Of a stretch of 64,000 nucleotides of DNA, positions 1 to 7,337 are shown one piece after another. Both the position numbers and the translations under genes were made by a program. This stretch comes from Bacillus subtilis (lineage in GTDB: Bacteria > Bacillota > Bacilli > Bacillales > Bacillaceae_C). The notes under the pieces are model-generated. The model was not told the origin of the DNA, did no database searches, and worked only from the letters and a program-made list of their open reading frames with translations. The stretch is taken from NCBI RefSeq assembly GCF_008764245.1, contig NZ_VTQV01000003.1:64249-128248 (forward strand), read 5' to 3'. Every line of letters begins with the position of its first letter. Positions within the stretch are counted from its first letter, which is position 1.

Positions 1-1
1 A

Positions 2-61
2 ACCCATAACTCACAGGATTCAATTCATCCAAGGCAAGATTTTAATGAAAACGTGGAGTGA
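2..61 (+). CDS. possible 3' end of an upstream gene (partial)
   Basis: The frame starting at base 2 is open to a TGA at 59-61, which overlaps the ribosome-binding site of the next gene. In this position B. subtilis has flgM, but the 19 visible residues do not resemble the FlgM C-terminus. It is too short to identify and may be chance. Confidence 0.2.
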   Translation, partial: THNSQDSIHPRQDFNENVE

Positions 62-66
62 TATTC

Positions 67-504
67 ATGGATGTACGCAGAGTTGAAAAGACGGGGGGCC
101 ATCAAGTTCAGAAGAAGGCTAGTCAAGCGACAGAGTCTGTTCGTTTTTCCGAAGTGATGACGAAGGGACGAGAGCAGATTGTCTATGAGCGGATGGACCA
201 GATGCGCCAAGATATAGAAGCTCAAGGGCAGAAACTTGCCAAATCACAGACCATTGAAGATTTTAAAAAGTATAAGCAACTTGTGAAATCTTTTATGGAA
301 GATGCGGTGAATAATGGACTTCAGTTAAAAGAACAACGTGGGCTTGATTGGCGTGGCCGGACCAAAGTCTATAAAATTGTCAAAGAAGTGGACAAAAAGC
401 TGATCGATTTGGCAAATACTGTTCTTGATAAAGAGAAATCTGGGCTTAACATATTAAGTTTAGTTGGAGAAATTGAAGGATTATTAATCAATATCTACAC
501 TTAA
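67..504 (+). CDS. YaaR family protein (DUF327)
   Basis: This 145-residue, mostly helical, charged protein resembles YaaR of Bacillus. It has the central pattern 'DFKKYKQLVKSFMEDAV' and the ending 'GEIEGLLINIYT', which matches the YaaR C-terminus closely. The family has no firmly established function. The ATG at 67 is preferred over a GTG at 58 because GGAG at 54-57 is well spaced from it. In B. subtilis yaaR lies elsewhere on the chromosome. Here the gene directly precedes flgN with an 18-base gap, so a role in late flagellar assembly or its regulation is inferred from position only. Confidence 0.8.
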   Translation: MDVRRVEKTGGHQVQKKASQATESVRFSEVMTKGREQIVYERMDQMRQDIEAQGQKLAKSQTIEDFKKYKQLVKSFMEDAVNNGLQLKEQRGLDWRGRTKVYKIVKEVDKKLIDLANTVLDKEKSGLNILSLVGEIEGLLINIYT

Positions 505-522
505 AATAGGGAGTGGCTACGA

Positions 523-1008
523 ATGTCGATTCAGACACTCATTGAATCTATGGAAACTTTGCTTGACCTCCATCAACAGCTACTTGCGATGACGGTCAAG
601 AAGACTGAGGTTTTGCAGAAAAATGATATAGAAACATTATCGAACATGCTCCGTGAGGAACAAAAGGTTTTAACTGCGATTCAAGTAGCAGAACAAAAAA
701 GGGAAAAAGCTTCCCTGCTGATCACGAATCATCCAGGAGAGGCAACGGTTTCCGAGATTTTAAAAGAATTAAATGATACGGATCAGGAAAAATTGTCTGA
801 ATTGCAAATAGCACTCATTCAAGTGTTAGGAGAGTTACAAGAGGCGAATGCTCTGAACCAGCAGTTGCTCCAGTACTCTTTACAGTTTGTGAACATGAAT
901 CTCGACTTGTTGGCCCCTGAACAAGAACTGCCCAACTACACAAAAGAACAAGGTCCAGCCAATCCGTATTCTGACCACAAGCGATCAATGTTTGACTCAC
1001 AAGCTTAA
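523..1008 (+). CDS. flgN: flagellar export chaperone FlgN
   Basis: This is a 161-residue, almost entirely alpha-helical protein with the opening 'ESMETLLDLHQQLLAMTVKK' typical of the FlgN/YvyG family. FlgN keeps the hook-filament junction proteins FlgK and FlgL export-competent in the cytoplasm. It lies immediately upstream of flgK and flgL, the order found in B. subtilis, and is probably in the same transcript. The C-terminal 25 residues are polar and likely disordered. Confidence 0.85.
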   Translation: MSIQTLIESMETLLDLHQQLLAMTVKKTEVLQKNDIETLSNMLREEQKVLTAIQVAEQKREKASLLITNHPGEATVSEILKELNDTDQEKLSELQIALIQVLGELQEANALNQQLLQYSLQFVNMNLDLLAPEQELPNYTKEQGPANPYSDHKRSMFDSQA

Positions 1009-1065
1009 AGAAAAAGCTACCGATAAATAAAAAGTTTTCAAAGAGAAATAATAGGAGGATCTTTC

Positions 1066-2553
1066 ATGCGCTCTACTTTTATGGGGTTTGAAACAGCCAA
1101 AAGGGGTATGTATTCGCAACAAAGTGCCATATATGTCACAGGGCATAATATTGCGAATAAGAACACACCAGGCTATTCACGCCAACGTGTTAATTTCGAA
1201 CAAACGACACCATATCCAGCAGCCTCGATGAACCGCCCGCAAATTCCGGGCCAATTAGGAACGGGTGTTCAAGATGGATCGATTCAACGGATTCGCGATA
1301 CATTTATTGATAGTCAATATCGTGGTGAGAGAAATCAATTAGGGTTCTATGAATCGATGTCTAATTCCATCAAACAAATGGAAGATATTATGAATGAGCC
1401 AAGTGAAAATGGTCTTTCAGCCGCAATGACCCAGTTTTGGCAATCTCTTCAAGACTTGAGTACCAATGCGGAAAATGAAGGAGCGAGAAGAGTGGTTTTA
1501 CAACGGGCTCGCTCCGTGGCCGAAACATTTCAATACTTACATTCTTCTCTAACGACGGTGCAAAATGACCTTAAAAAAGAAATGGACCTAACGGTTACGA
1601 GAATCAATGCACTTGCGCAAGATATCGCGTCGATTAACCAGCAAATTAGTGAGGTGGAACCACATGGGTATTTACCGAATGATTTGTATGATGCGAGAGA
1701 TCAATTATTAGATGAACTCGCAAGCTATCTTCCTATTTCAACTGAAACGGTGACAAATGGCGGAAATACCTTAGCCATTGCTGAAGGAGGCAAGAAGGTC
1801 TATGCGATGATCAATGGGGAAAAAACGCTGCTTGTGGATGAACAAGGGGCTCGCTCATTGGAATGGAAAGAAGAAACGGGAGAGCTCTTTTTAGGCGAAA
1901 AAGAACTTTCCTACGACACGCTTGGAGAAGGAAATGGGGAACTGTCGGCCTTATTCAAGGCATACAAGGAAGATTACCCCGAGATGCTTGAAAATCTTGA
2001 TAAATATGCTTTTACCTTTGCGAAGGTATTTAATGAAGTCCATAAAGGCGGAGTCGACTTGAACGGTGATACAGGGGAAGACTTTTTTGCTGCAGGTGAC
2101 TCGTATGAGGGGGCAGCTGGTAGAATCAGTGTTCTTTTAAAAGATCCTGACAAAGTAGCCGCTGCTTTATCAGGAAAAGAAACTGGGAACGGTGAAAATG
2201 CCTTAAAGCTGGCGGATATGAAAAATTGGGTAATTCGAGAAGGTGCCATGGAAGAATTACCGGGTCTAACTGATTTAGACATTAAATCAGGCACACTCCA
2301 ATCCTTTTATGAAGGTGTGATTGGGGAAATGGCGGTTAAAGGGCAGCAAGCGAATAGGATGGAATATAATACGACGGTGTTACTACAATCAATCGATAAA
2401 AATCGCCGTTCTGTCAGTGAGGTTTCGTTAGATGAAGAATTCTCGAACTTAATTCAGTTTCAACATGCCTACTCAGCGTCAGCAAGAATGATTTCGGCAA
2501 TTGATGAAATGCTGGATAAAATTATTAATGGCATGGGTATGGTAGGTCGATAA
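1066..2553 (+). CDS. flgK: flagellar hook-associated protein FlgK (HAP1)
   Basis: This 495-residue protein forms the first hook-filament junction ring and is secreted by the flagellar type III system. The N-terminus has the axial-protein motif 'NIANKNTPGYSRQRV' (about residues 29-43). The C-terminus has the matching coiled segment 'EEFSNLIQFQHAYSASARMI' before the final Met-rich turn. Length is normal for Bacillus FlgK. A strong ribosome-binding site (AGGAGG at 1052-1057) precedes the ATG. flgL follows after 13 bases, so the two are co-transcribed. Confidence 0.97.
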   Translation: MRSTFMGFETAKRGMYSQQSAIYVTGHNIANKNTPGYSRQRVNFEQTTPYPAASMNRPQIPGQLGTGVQDGSIQRIRDTFIDSQYRGERNQLGFYESMSNSIKQMEDIMNEPSENGLSAAMTQFWQSLQDLSTNAENEGARRVVLQRARSVAETFQYLHSSLTTVQNDLKKEMDLTVTRINALAQDIASINQQISEVEPHGYLPNDLYDARDQLLDELASYLPISTETVTNGGNTLAIAEGGKKVYAMINGEKTLLVDEQGARSLEWKEETGELFLGEKELSYDTLGEGNGELSALFKAYKEDYPEMLENLDKYAFTFAKVFNEVHKGGVDLNGDTGEDFFAAGDSYEGAAGRISVLLKDPDKVAAALSGKETGNGENALKLADMKNWVIREGAMEELPGLTDLDIKSGTLQSFYEGVIGEMAVKGQQANRMEYNTTVLLQSIDKNRRSVSEVSLDEEFSNLIQFQHAYSASARMISAIDEMLDKIINGMGMVGR

Positions 2554-2566
2554 GGGGGATTTTGAA

Positions 2567-3439
2567 ATGCGTGTAACAGATGGCATGATTGCCAATAATG
2601 TGATGTACAATATTAATCAAAGCTATGCTCGATTGGATAAATTATTTGAACAAGCGCAAACACAGAAGAAGATTTCTCGTCCATCTGATGATCCGGTTGT
2701 AGCAATGAAGGGGATGTTCTATCGGACGAATGTGACCGAGATTGAGCAGTTCAAACGTAATTTTTCAGAAGCGCGGAACTGGGTGGAGACAACGGATTCT
2801 GCCATCGGTGAAGCGAGTGAAGCCATGGAGCGGATTCGGGAATTAACCGTACAGGTAAGCAATGGTACGTATGACGAAAGCCAACTCAAGTCTGTGGCTG
2901 AGGAAGTCGCCCAGTTAAAAGAACATATAAAAACGATCGCCAATGCTAAAGTTGGAGACAAATATATTTTCAATGGAACAGACACTTTAACAGCTCCTAT
3001 AAATGGAGATACGATCGAATTTAATTCAGATGATGTGGAATTTGAACTGGCAAAAGGGATAAAGGTTGCCGTCAATATGCAAGGGGAAGCTGTATTTGGA
3101 ACTGGTGAGTCGAGCGTATTTGCCGTGCTCGATCGATTAGAAACAGCTTTAAAATCAGGAGATACCGATTTAAATGGCTTTTTGGATGACCTCGATGCGA
3201 GTAGCGATAAAATGCTTTCTGGTAGAGCTGAACTTGGGGCACGGACTAATCGACTTGATTTTATGGAAGACCGCATCGATAACCAAGAAGTGATCGCCAA
3301 GCGGATTATGTCTGACAATGAAGATATTGAATTTGAAAAAGTGATCATGGACTTTAAAGCACAAGAAGCGGTTCATCGAGCAGCGATGTCGATTGGAGCG
3401 CGGATTATCCAACCGACATTAATGGACTTTTTAAGATAA
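2567..3439 (+). CDS. flgL: flagellar hook-associated protein FlgL (HAP3)
   Basis: This 290-residue protein is the second junction protein, between FlgK and the flagellin filament. The N-terminal flagellin-like domain shows 'MRVTDGMIANNVMYNINQS' and 'ISRPSDDPV'. The C-terminus 'FKAQEAVHRAAMSIGARIIQ' is the D0 helix that stacks in the axial structure. It follows flgK closely, with ribosome-binding site AAGGGGG. A dispersed repeat begins immediately after the stop codon, which separates flgL from the next genes and from the terminator at 3756-3790. Confidence 0.96.
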   Translation: MRVTDGMIANNVMYNINQSYARLDKLFEQAQTQKKISRPSDDPVVAMKGMFYRTNVTEIEQFKRNFSEARNWVETTDSAIGEASEAMERIRELTVQVSNGTYDESQLKSVAEEVAQLKEHIKTIANAKVGDKYIFNGTDTLTAPINGDTIEFNSDDVEFELAKGIKVAVNMQGEAVFGTGESSVFAVLDRLETALKSGDTDLNGFLDDLDASSDKMLSGRAELGARTNRLDFMEDRIDNQEVIAKRIMSDNEDIEFEKVIMDFKAQEAVHRAAMSIGARIIQPTLMDFLR

Positions 3440-3733
3440 AGCGCCCGTTTAGCGATGTACAAACTTGGATAATAAGGCTGAACGGCTAAAATCGCGCCGT
3501 CCTGGCGCAACGCCGTTCTGACCAACATCCTGTTGGCCTGAGATAAAGGAAACACGATGAACCACGAAAAGCGGAAGGCGGTTGTTTAGGGGCGACAAGC
3601 AAATGTTCCTAGGTTTAGGGTTATTTGACCTCGAGCCCCTACCGCCTGTAGCTAGACACCGAAGGGTGAATCGATGTTGACTTACGCAAGCAGGCACCGA
3701 AAGTTTGCTAGTCGCTGGGCGTTGGAACTAGAT
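3440..3733. repeat. MITE-like dispersed repeat, copy 1 (long form)
   Basis: This copy starts one base after the flgL stop. Its two ends are imperfect inverted repeats: one reads AGCGCCC-GTTT-AGCGA..CAAACTT, and the other, on the opposite strand, reads GCGCCC-AGCGACTAGCAAACTT. The outer parts match the reverse complement of the copies at 9661-9799 and 59472-59668. It carries roughly 100 extra internal bases (about 3553-3680) absent from those copies. Short open frames inside it look like chance translations of the repeat. Confidence 0.75.
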
Positions 3734-3755
3734 CCGGTATAGATATTTTTAAAGA

Positions 3756-3790
3756 AAAAGGGATGGTCTTCATTAGGGACATCCCTTTTG
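3756..3790 (+). terminator. Rho-independent terminator after flgL/repeat
   Basis: The arms AAAGGGATG and CATCCCTTT close a loop of about 14 bases and are followed by TTTTG. The terminator lies beyond the dispersed repeat and just upstream of the ribosome-binding site of the YviE-like gene, so it may partly insulate the two halves of the flagellar cluster. Confidence 0.6.
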
Positions 3791-3809
3791 TTAAGAAAGG
3801 GGAGACCAT

Positions 3810-4364
3810 ATGCAAATCCCACAGATTCAAATGGAATCAAGACAAGCGAAAATCGCGATTCAGACGGTTCCAGCAAGACAATCGATCCAACAGCCAAAAG
3901 CGGATGTAAGAATGGAACAACCACAAGCTGAATTAAAAATGCGAACAACTCCAGGAAAATTAACGATTGACCAGTCGCAAGCATGGGAAGAAATGAATCT
4001 AAAGAGTACGTTTAAAGCAGTAAAGGAAAATGCGGTGAAGGGAAATCAAAAAGTTTTGGAGGGCATTGCCCGTGTGGCCCAGGAAGGCGATGAAATGATT
4101 GAGATCCAGAATGGCCAAAACGCTTTTGTCGAACAAGCGAAACGACATGCCAACCCACCCATGCCAGACGCGAATATCACGTGGATTCCATCCTCTTTCT
4201 CGGTTAAAACGCATTACCAACTAGGGCGTGTGGACATTCAATTCCAACCAAGAAAACCAAGGATTAATGTCGCCACCCAAAAGCCAATCATTCATTATTC
4301 ACCGGGAGATGTACAAATCCAGCTAGCACAACGAAACCACTTGAAAATTGATCTTGTAAAATAG
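3810..4364 (+). CDS. YviE-like protein (DUF6470 family)
   Basis: This 184-residue protein lies between flgL and fliW, the position of yviE in B. subtilis. Its N-terminal half is Gln-rich with alternating 'MESRQAKIAIQ' and 'MEQPQAELKM' segments, suggesting short beta-strands like those of the family. The C-terminus repeats the pattern ('YSPGDVQIQLAQRNHLKIDL'). Function is unknown; the family is consistently next to fliW-csrA. The ribosome-binding site AAGGGGAG precedes the ATG. Confidence 0.75.
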   Translation: MQIPQIQMESRQAKIAIQTVPARQSIQQPKADVRMEQPQAELKMRTTPGKLTIDQSQAWEEMNLKSTFKAVKENAVKGNQKVLEGIARVAQEGDEMIEIQNGQNAFVEQAKRHANPPMPDANITWIPSSFSVKTHYQLGRVDIQFQPRKPRINVATQKPIIHYSPGDVQIQLAQRNHLKIDLVK

Positions 4365-4375
4365 GAGTGTGAAAG

Positions 4376-4813
4376 ATGAACATCCAAACGAAATACCACG
4401 GCGAAATTGACATCCAGCCAGAGACCATTCTTACCTTTGAAAAAGGGATCCCCGGTTTCCAAGAGGAAAAACAATTCACTTTATTGCCATTACCAGAGAT
4501 GGACACGGTTTCGGTCTTGCAATCGGTCAAAACACCCGAACTAGCCTTTGTCATTGCGGATCCTTATAGCTTTTTTAAAGATTATACTTTTTCTTTAGAT
4601 GAGAATACCGTTGAACTGTTAGACATAGAAAGTGACCAAGATGTGAGTGCCTTTGTGATTTTAACGGTACAGGATCCATTTGAAAAAACAACCGCTAATT
4701 TACAGGCGCCAATCATTGTCAATGTAAAGACCAACCGTGCCAAGCAAGTGATTCTCAATCAAGAAAACTACAAAACCAAAACGCCGCTCTTTGGGCAAAC
4801 GGTAAAGGGGTGA
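4376..4813 (+). CDS. fliW: flagellar assembly factor FliW
   Basis: This 145-residue protein contains the family signatures '[19 protein letters not shown]' and '[19 protein letters not shown]'. FliW binds flagellin monomers and, when released, binds and inhibits CsrA, so flagellin translation is matched to secretion. It is four bases upstream of csrA and about 490 bases upstream of hag, the genetic arrangement of the FliW-CsrA-Hag switch. The ribosome-binding site GGAGTG is well placed. Confidence 0.95.
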   Translation: MNIQTKYHGEIDIQPETILTFEKGIPGFQEEKQFTLLPLPEMDTVSVLQSVKTPELAFVIADPYSFFKDYTFSLDENTVELLDIESDQDVSAFVILTVQDPFEKTTANLQAPIIVNVKTNRAKQVILNQENYKTKTPLFGQTVKG

Positions 4814-4817
4814 TTCG

Positions 4818-5045
4818 ATGCTCGTACTAACAAGAAAAAAAGGCGAATCGATTCAAATCGGCGATGATATCGAAATCACCATCACTCAAGTTAAAGGCGA
4901 CCAAGTCAAAATTGGCATCAACGCCCCGAAAAATGTAGAAATCCATCGGAAAGAAATTTGGGTAGAAATCCAAGAGGAGAATGCTGCAGCATCTGCTGGA
5001 ATTGGAGATTTGTTTGGCGTGTTGGCGAAAGCGAAAAAAGAATAG
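4818..5045 (+). CDS. csrA: carbon storage regulator CsrA
   Basis: This 75-residue RNA-binding protein starts with '[20 protein letters not shown]' and contains the '[19 protein letters not shown]' strand-helix core. CsrA represses hag translation by binding GGA motifs in the hag leader; two such motifs are visible downstream (5264-5294). The Gly- and Ala-rich extension after residue 55 is typical of Bacillus CsrA. It is coupled to fliW. Confidence 0.97.
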   Translation: MLVLTRKKGESIQIGDDIEITITQVKGDQVKIGINAPKNVEIHRKEIWVEIQEENAAASAGIGDLFGVLAKAKKE

Positions 5046-5053
5046 TACGCGAA

Positions 5054-5158
5054 ATGAAACTGTTAATGATGATCATTGGCAGTTTTTTTATGTTGCTCTT
5101 TTTACAAAGAACAGCAATCGACTTCCTAAAATTTTACAAAAAAAGAAGAAAAAATTAG
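5054..5158 (+). CDS. small membrane peptide between csrA and hag
   Basis: This is a possible 34-residue protein with one hydrophobic helix ('LLMMIIGSFFMLLFL') followed by a basic tail ending 'FYKKRRKN', which predicts an N-out/C-in single-pass membrane peptide. It begins nine bases after the csrA stop. There is no strong ribosome-binding site, so translation would rely on coupling. It ends 11 bases before the hag sigma-D -35 element. I do not recognise it; it could be a non-coding gap that happens to be open. Confidence 0.3.
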   Translation: MKLLMMIIGSFFMLLFLQRTAIDFLKFYKKRRKN

Positions 5159-5168
5159 CAAAAACCAT

Positions 5169-5194
5169 TAAACTTTCCCGAACCATGACGATAT
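5169..5194 (+). promoter_or_regulatory. sigma-D promoter of hag
   Basis: TAAA at 5169-5172 and GACGATAT at 5187-5194 are separated by 14 bases, close to the Bacillus sigma-D consensus TAAA-N15-GCCGATAT. It is in the expected place for flagellin, about 110 bases upstream of the start codon. Confidence 0.75.
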
Positions 5195-5257
5195 AACTAG
5201 TAGAACGGATGAGAGGAGCGCGGCCGATCCTCAACTCCGTGAAAAACATAAGAACAA

Positions 5258-5294
5258 CCAACCACAAGGACGTGGCTGGCACATTCAAGGAGGA
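5258..5294 (+). promoter_or_regulatory. two CsrA-binding sites in the hag leader
   Basis: The upstream site ACAAGGACGT (5264-5273) matches the CsrA consensus ACANGGANGT exactly. It sits in the loop of a hairpin whose arms are CCA-CCAC and GTGG-TGG. The second GGA motif, CAAGGAGGA (5286-5294), is the hag ribosome-binding site itself. This is the two-site arrangement known for B. subtilis hag. Confidence 0.75.
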
Positions 5295-5303
5295 AAACAC
5301 ATT

Positions 5304-6871
5304 ATGATTATCAATCACAATATTGCAGCGTTGAACACGCATCGTCAGCTAGGTGCTGCTTCCAACGCACAATCTAAATCTATGGAGAAATTGGCTTCTG
5401 GTATGCGTATTAATAAAGCTGGAGACGACGCAGCAGGTCTAGCAATTTCTGAAAAAATGCGTGCGCAGGTTAAAGGATTAGATATGGCGTCTAAAAACGC
5501 CCAAGACGGTAAACGAGAAATGCCGCTCTAAGTAGCAATACTTAGATGAACACTCCGTGAATTCGGTGGAACCCCAAACCAGCTTTTGAGTAGTGGATGG
5601 TGGGCAATACCGAGCCAAGCCTAATGAATTGGTTAGAAGTAATTAGGAAGGTGTAACGATCAGGTGGTGAGGAACCAAACCAATAACCCACCCACGAGCG
5701 CGGGGCATCCTATGTGGATGAAGATATGATCTGAACTTTATGGAAACATAAAGAGGCAAGAGATTAAATGCTTTTGCGATAACAAAATTGATTTCTCTAA
5801 TCCAAACTGCAGAAGGTGCATTAAACGAAACTCATAGCATTCTTCAACGTATGCGTGAACTTGTAGTACAAGCTGGTAATACTGGTACACAAGAGACTGA
5901 AGATCTTCAGGCGATTCAAGATGAACTGAATTCTTTAATCGAAGAAATAGGTGGAGTACAAACTGGAAGTCCAGGTATCTCAGATCGTACCCAATTTAAT
6001 GGGAAAAATTTATTGAATGGAGATTTTGCAGATACTAAACTAAGATTCCAAATTGGAGCTAACCAAGGTCAACAATTAGAAGTAAATATTAATGATATGA
6101 GTGCATCAGCTTTAGGAGTAAATGATGTAAACGTAATGGGCACACCTGGTCAAGATGCAGTTCCACCAAGTGGAAATGAAGGCGATCCAGATTATGACCC
6201 AGGTTCTCCAGCTGTTCCGGCAACTGCTTTTAGTTTTGACGATGAAGTAAAGAAGATTGATGATGCTATTAAGGATGTTTCAACACAACGTTCAGCACTA
6301 GGAGCTGTTCAGAACCGTTTAGAGCATACTATCAACAACCTAAGTACATCTTCTGAAAACCTAACTGCTGCGGAATCCCGTATCCGTGACGTTGATTATA
6401 CTGAAGCCGCCTAAGCGGTACAGGTACAGTCGTCCTAGCTGGTAACGGCTAGCGATTATGATCGGGTGAATTGCTGGAAAACCCTTAGAGCTTTTCTTAC
6501 CACAACGTAGTTGGAAACAACAAGCGTGATGGTACGAAAAAAAGAAAAGATTGGGCAATCAGCAGCCAAGCTCCTGTCTTGAAAGAGTGGAGAAGGTTCA
6601 ACGACTAGGATAAACCATCTAAAGCAAAAGCAATGATGATGAAATCCATAGGTGAAACAATGTCCATCAGCATTGTGAATCCGAAGTGCCCGACCCCTAC
6701 TAGATTCTAGAGGGTGAAGATATAGTCTAGTCATTTATGAAAGTAAATGTTCGCACGATGGCGAAAGAAATGATGGAACAAACAAAGAACTCTATCCTTG
6801 CTCAAGCATCTCAAGCAATGCTTGCACAAGCGAACCAAGCTCCTCAAGGAGTATTGCAATTGCTTCGTTAA
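5304..6871 (+). CDS. hag: flagellin Hag, split by two group I introns
   Basis: The gene reads as join(5304..5510, 5791..6396, 6758..6871), giving 69 + 202 + 37 residues = 308, all in phase 0. Exon 1 encodes the N-terminal D0/D1 helix ('[20 protein letters not shown]' to 'NAQDG'). Exon 2 continues '[20 protein letters not shown]' to 'ESRIRDVD', with a short Pro/Gly/Asp-rich variable segment near 6140-6230. Exon 3 gives '[14 protein letters not shown]' through the conserved end 'LLR'. Each intron falls inside the most conserved filament-core sequence, so unspliced RNA would yield only truncated products (in-frame stops at 5529 and 6412). The ribosome-binding site AAGGAGG overlaps a CsrA site. 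Confidence 0.93.
5511..5790 (+). ncRNA. group I intron 1 in hag (280 nt)
   Basis: The 5' exon ends in U (GACGGT) and the intron ends in G (AAAATTG), as group I chemistry requires. The exon end CGGU can pair with GCCG near 5523, placing the needed U-G wobble at the splice site. R-like (AACGATCAGG, about 5656-5665) and S-like (AAGATATGATCTGAAC, about 5721-5736) core elements are present and can form P7. Removal restores the flagellin sequence NAQDG-ISLIQ. There is no homing endonuclease gene. Group I introns in flagellin genes are known from thermophilic relatives such as Geobacillus. Confidence 0.88.
6397..6757 (+). ncRNA. group I intron 2 in hag (361 nt)
   Basis: The exon ends in GAT and the intron in ACG, and removal joins RIRDVD to MAKEMM exactly as in other flagellins. 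The start forms a P1/P2 hairpin: exon GAU pairs with GUC near 6428-6434, with a U-G pair at the splice site and an inner stem CCGC-CTAA-GCGG. The core matches textbook elements, R (GTTCAACGACTAG, about 6596) and S (AAGATATAGTC, about 6718), whose GACTA/TAGTC form P7. No protein is encoded. It is not a recent copy of intron 1, although the S regions resemble each other. Confidence 0.9.
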
Positions 6872-6887
6872 TTTTAGATTTTTTTAT

Positions 6888-6918
6888 GAGACTCTGGCTT
6901 TGCTGGGGTCTCTTTTGA
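6888..6918 (+). terminator. hag terminator
   Basis: An 11-bp stem (6888-6898 with 6902-6912, allowing G-T pairs) with a TTT loop and a TTTT tail lies 16 bases after the flagellin stop codon. Confidence 0.7.
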
Positions 6919-6936
6919 ACTTTAAGGGCTAAGAAG

Positions 6937-7236
6937 GTGAAGATATTGGAAAGATTAATAGAATTATGGGATAGAAAAGAGAGATTAAGAGATTTGTGGC
7001 GAGAGGATAGAGATAACATTATTTTACAAGCACAATTCGGTAAAACTTGTAAAGAATGGGAAAATCTATTCTCAAAGGTTCTTAGTGAAAATGGAATAGG
7101 TATCAAAAGAACTATTTCTGGAACCAATTATTATCACATGAATACGACCCAGAATATTAATACGAAAGAACTGCAGTTAAGGTTAAAAGCCTTTTTAGAC
7201 ATCGAGTTTGTTAAGCGGATTAGCTTTGACTTGTAA
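6937..7236 (+). CDS. hypothetical protein of 99 residues
   Basis: This is an unrecognised, charged, Leu/Arg/Glu-rich protein ('LERLIELWDRKERLRDLWRE') with no signal peptide or membrane segment. AAGAAGG at 6930-6936 touches the GTG at 6937 but is well spaced for a TTG at 6946, which may be the true start. It lies between the hag terminator and an orphan group I intron 3' fragment, so it may be a remnant left by the same rearrangement. No function can be assigned. Confidence 0.4.
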   Translation: MKILERLIELWDRKERLRDLWREDRDNIILQAQFGKTCKEWENLFSKVLSENGIGIKRTISGTNYYHMNTTQNINTKELQLRLKAFLDIEFVKRISFDL

Positions 7237-7270
7237 CTAGAGTTTCTAGTAAGAGAATTGAATCTACAAA

Positions 7271-7337
7271 ACGAAGTGTCCGCCCCTTACTAGATTCCTA
7301 GAGGTGAAGATATAGTCTAGCCATTTATGAATGTCTG
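7271..7337 (+). ncRNA. orphan 3' fragment of a group I intron
   Basis: This segment closely matches the last part of hag intron 2 (6690-6757). It shares CGAAGTG-C-CG, CTACTAGATT/CTTACTAGATT and GTGAAGATATAGTCTAG-CATTTATGAA, and it ends in G at 7337. It contains the S element and the P9 region but no R element or 5' half anywhere upstream. The base after it begins a protease 3' exon. It is a truncated intron, not a complete ribozyme. Confidence 0.7.

Noticed and set aside
4958-5158. 66-codon frame overlapping the csrA end
   Set aside because: Its first part is an out-of-frame reading of csrA; only the last 34 codons could be a separate peptide and are listed with low confidence.
6397-6414. 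Flagellin ending in YTEAA after exon 2
   Set aside because: The true conserved C-terminus is found at 6758-6871 and the interruption has group I core elements, so these codons are intron.
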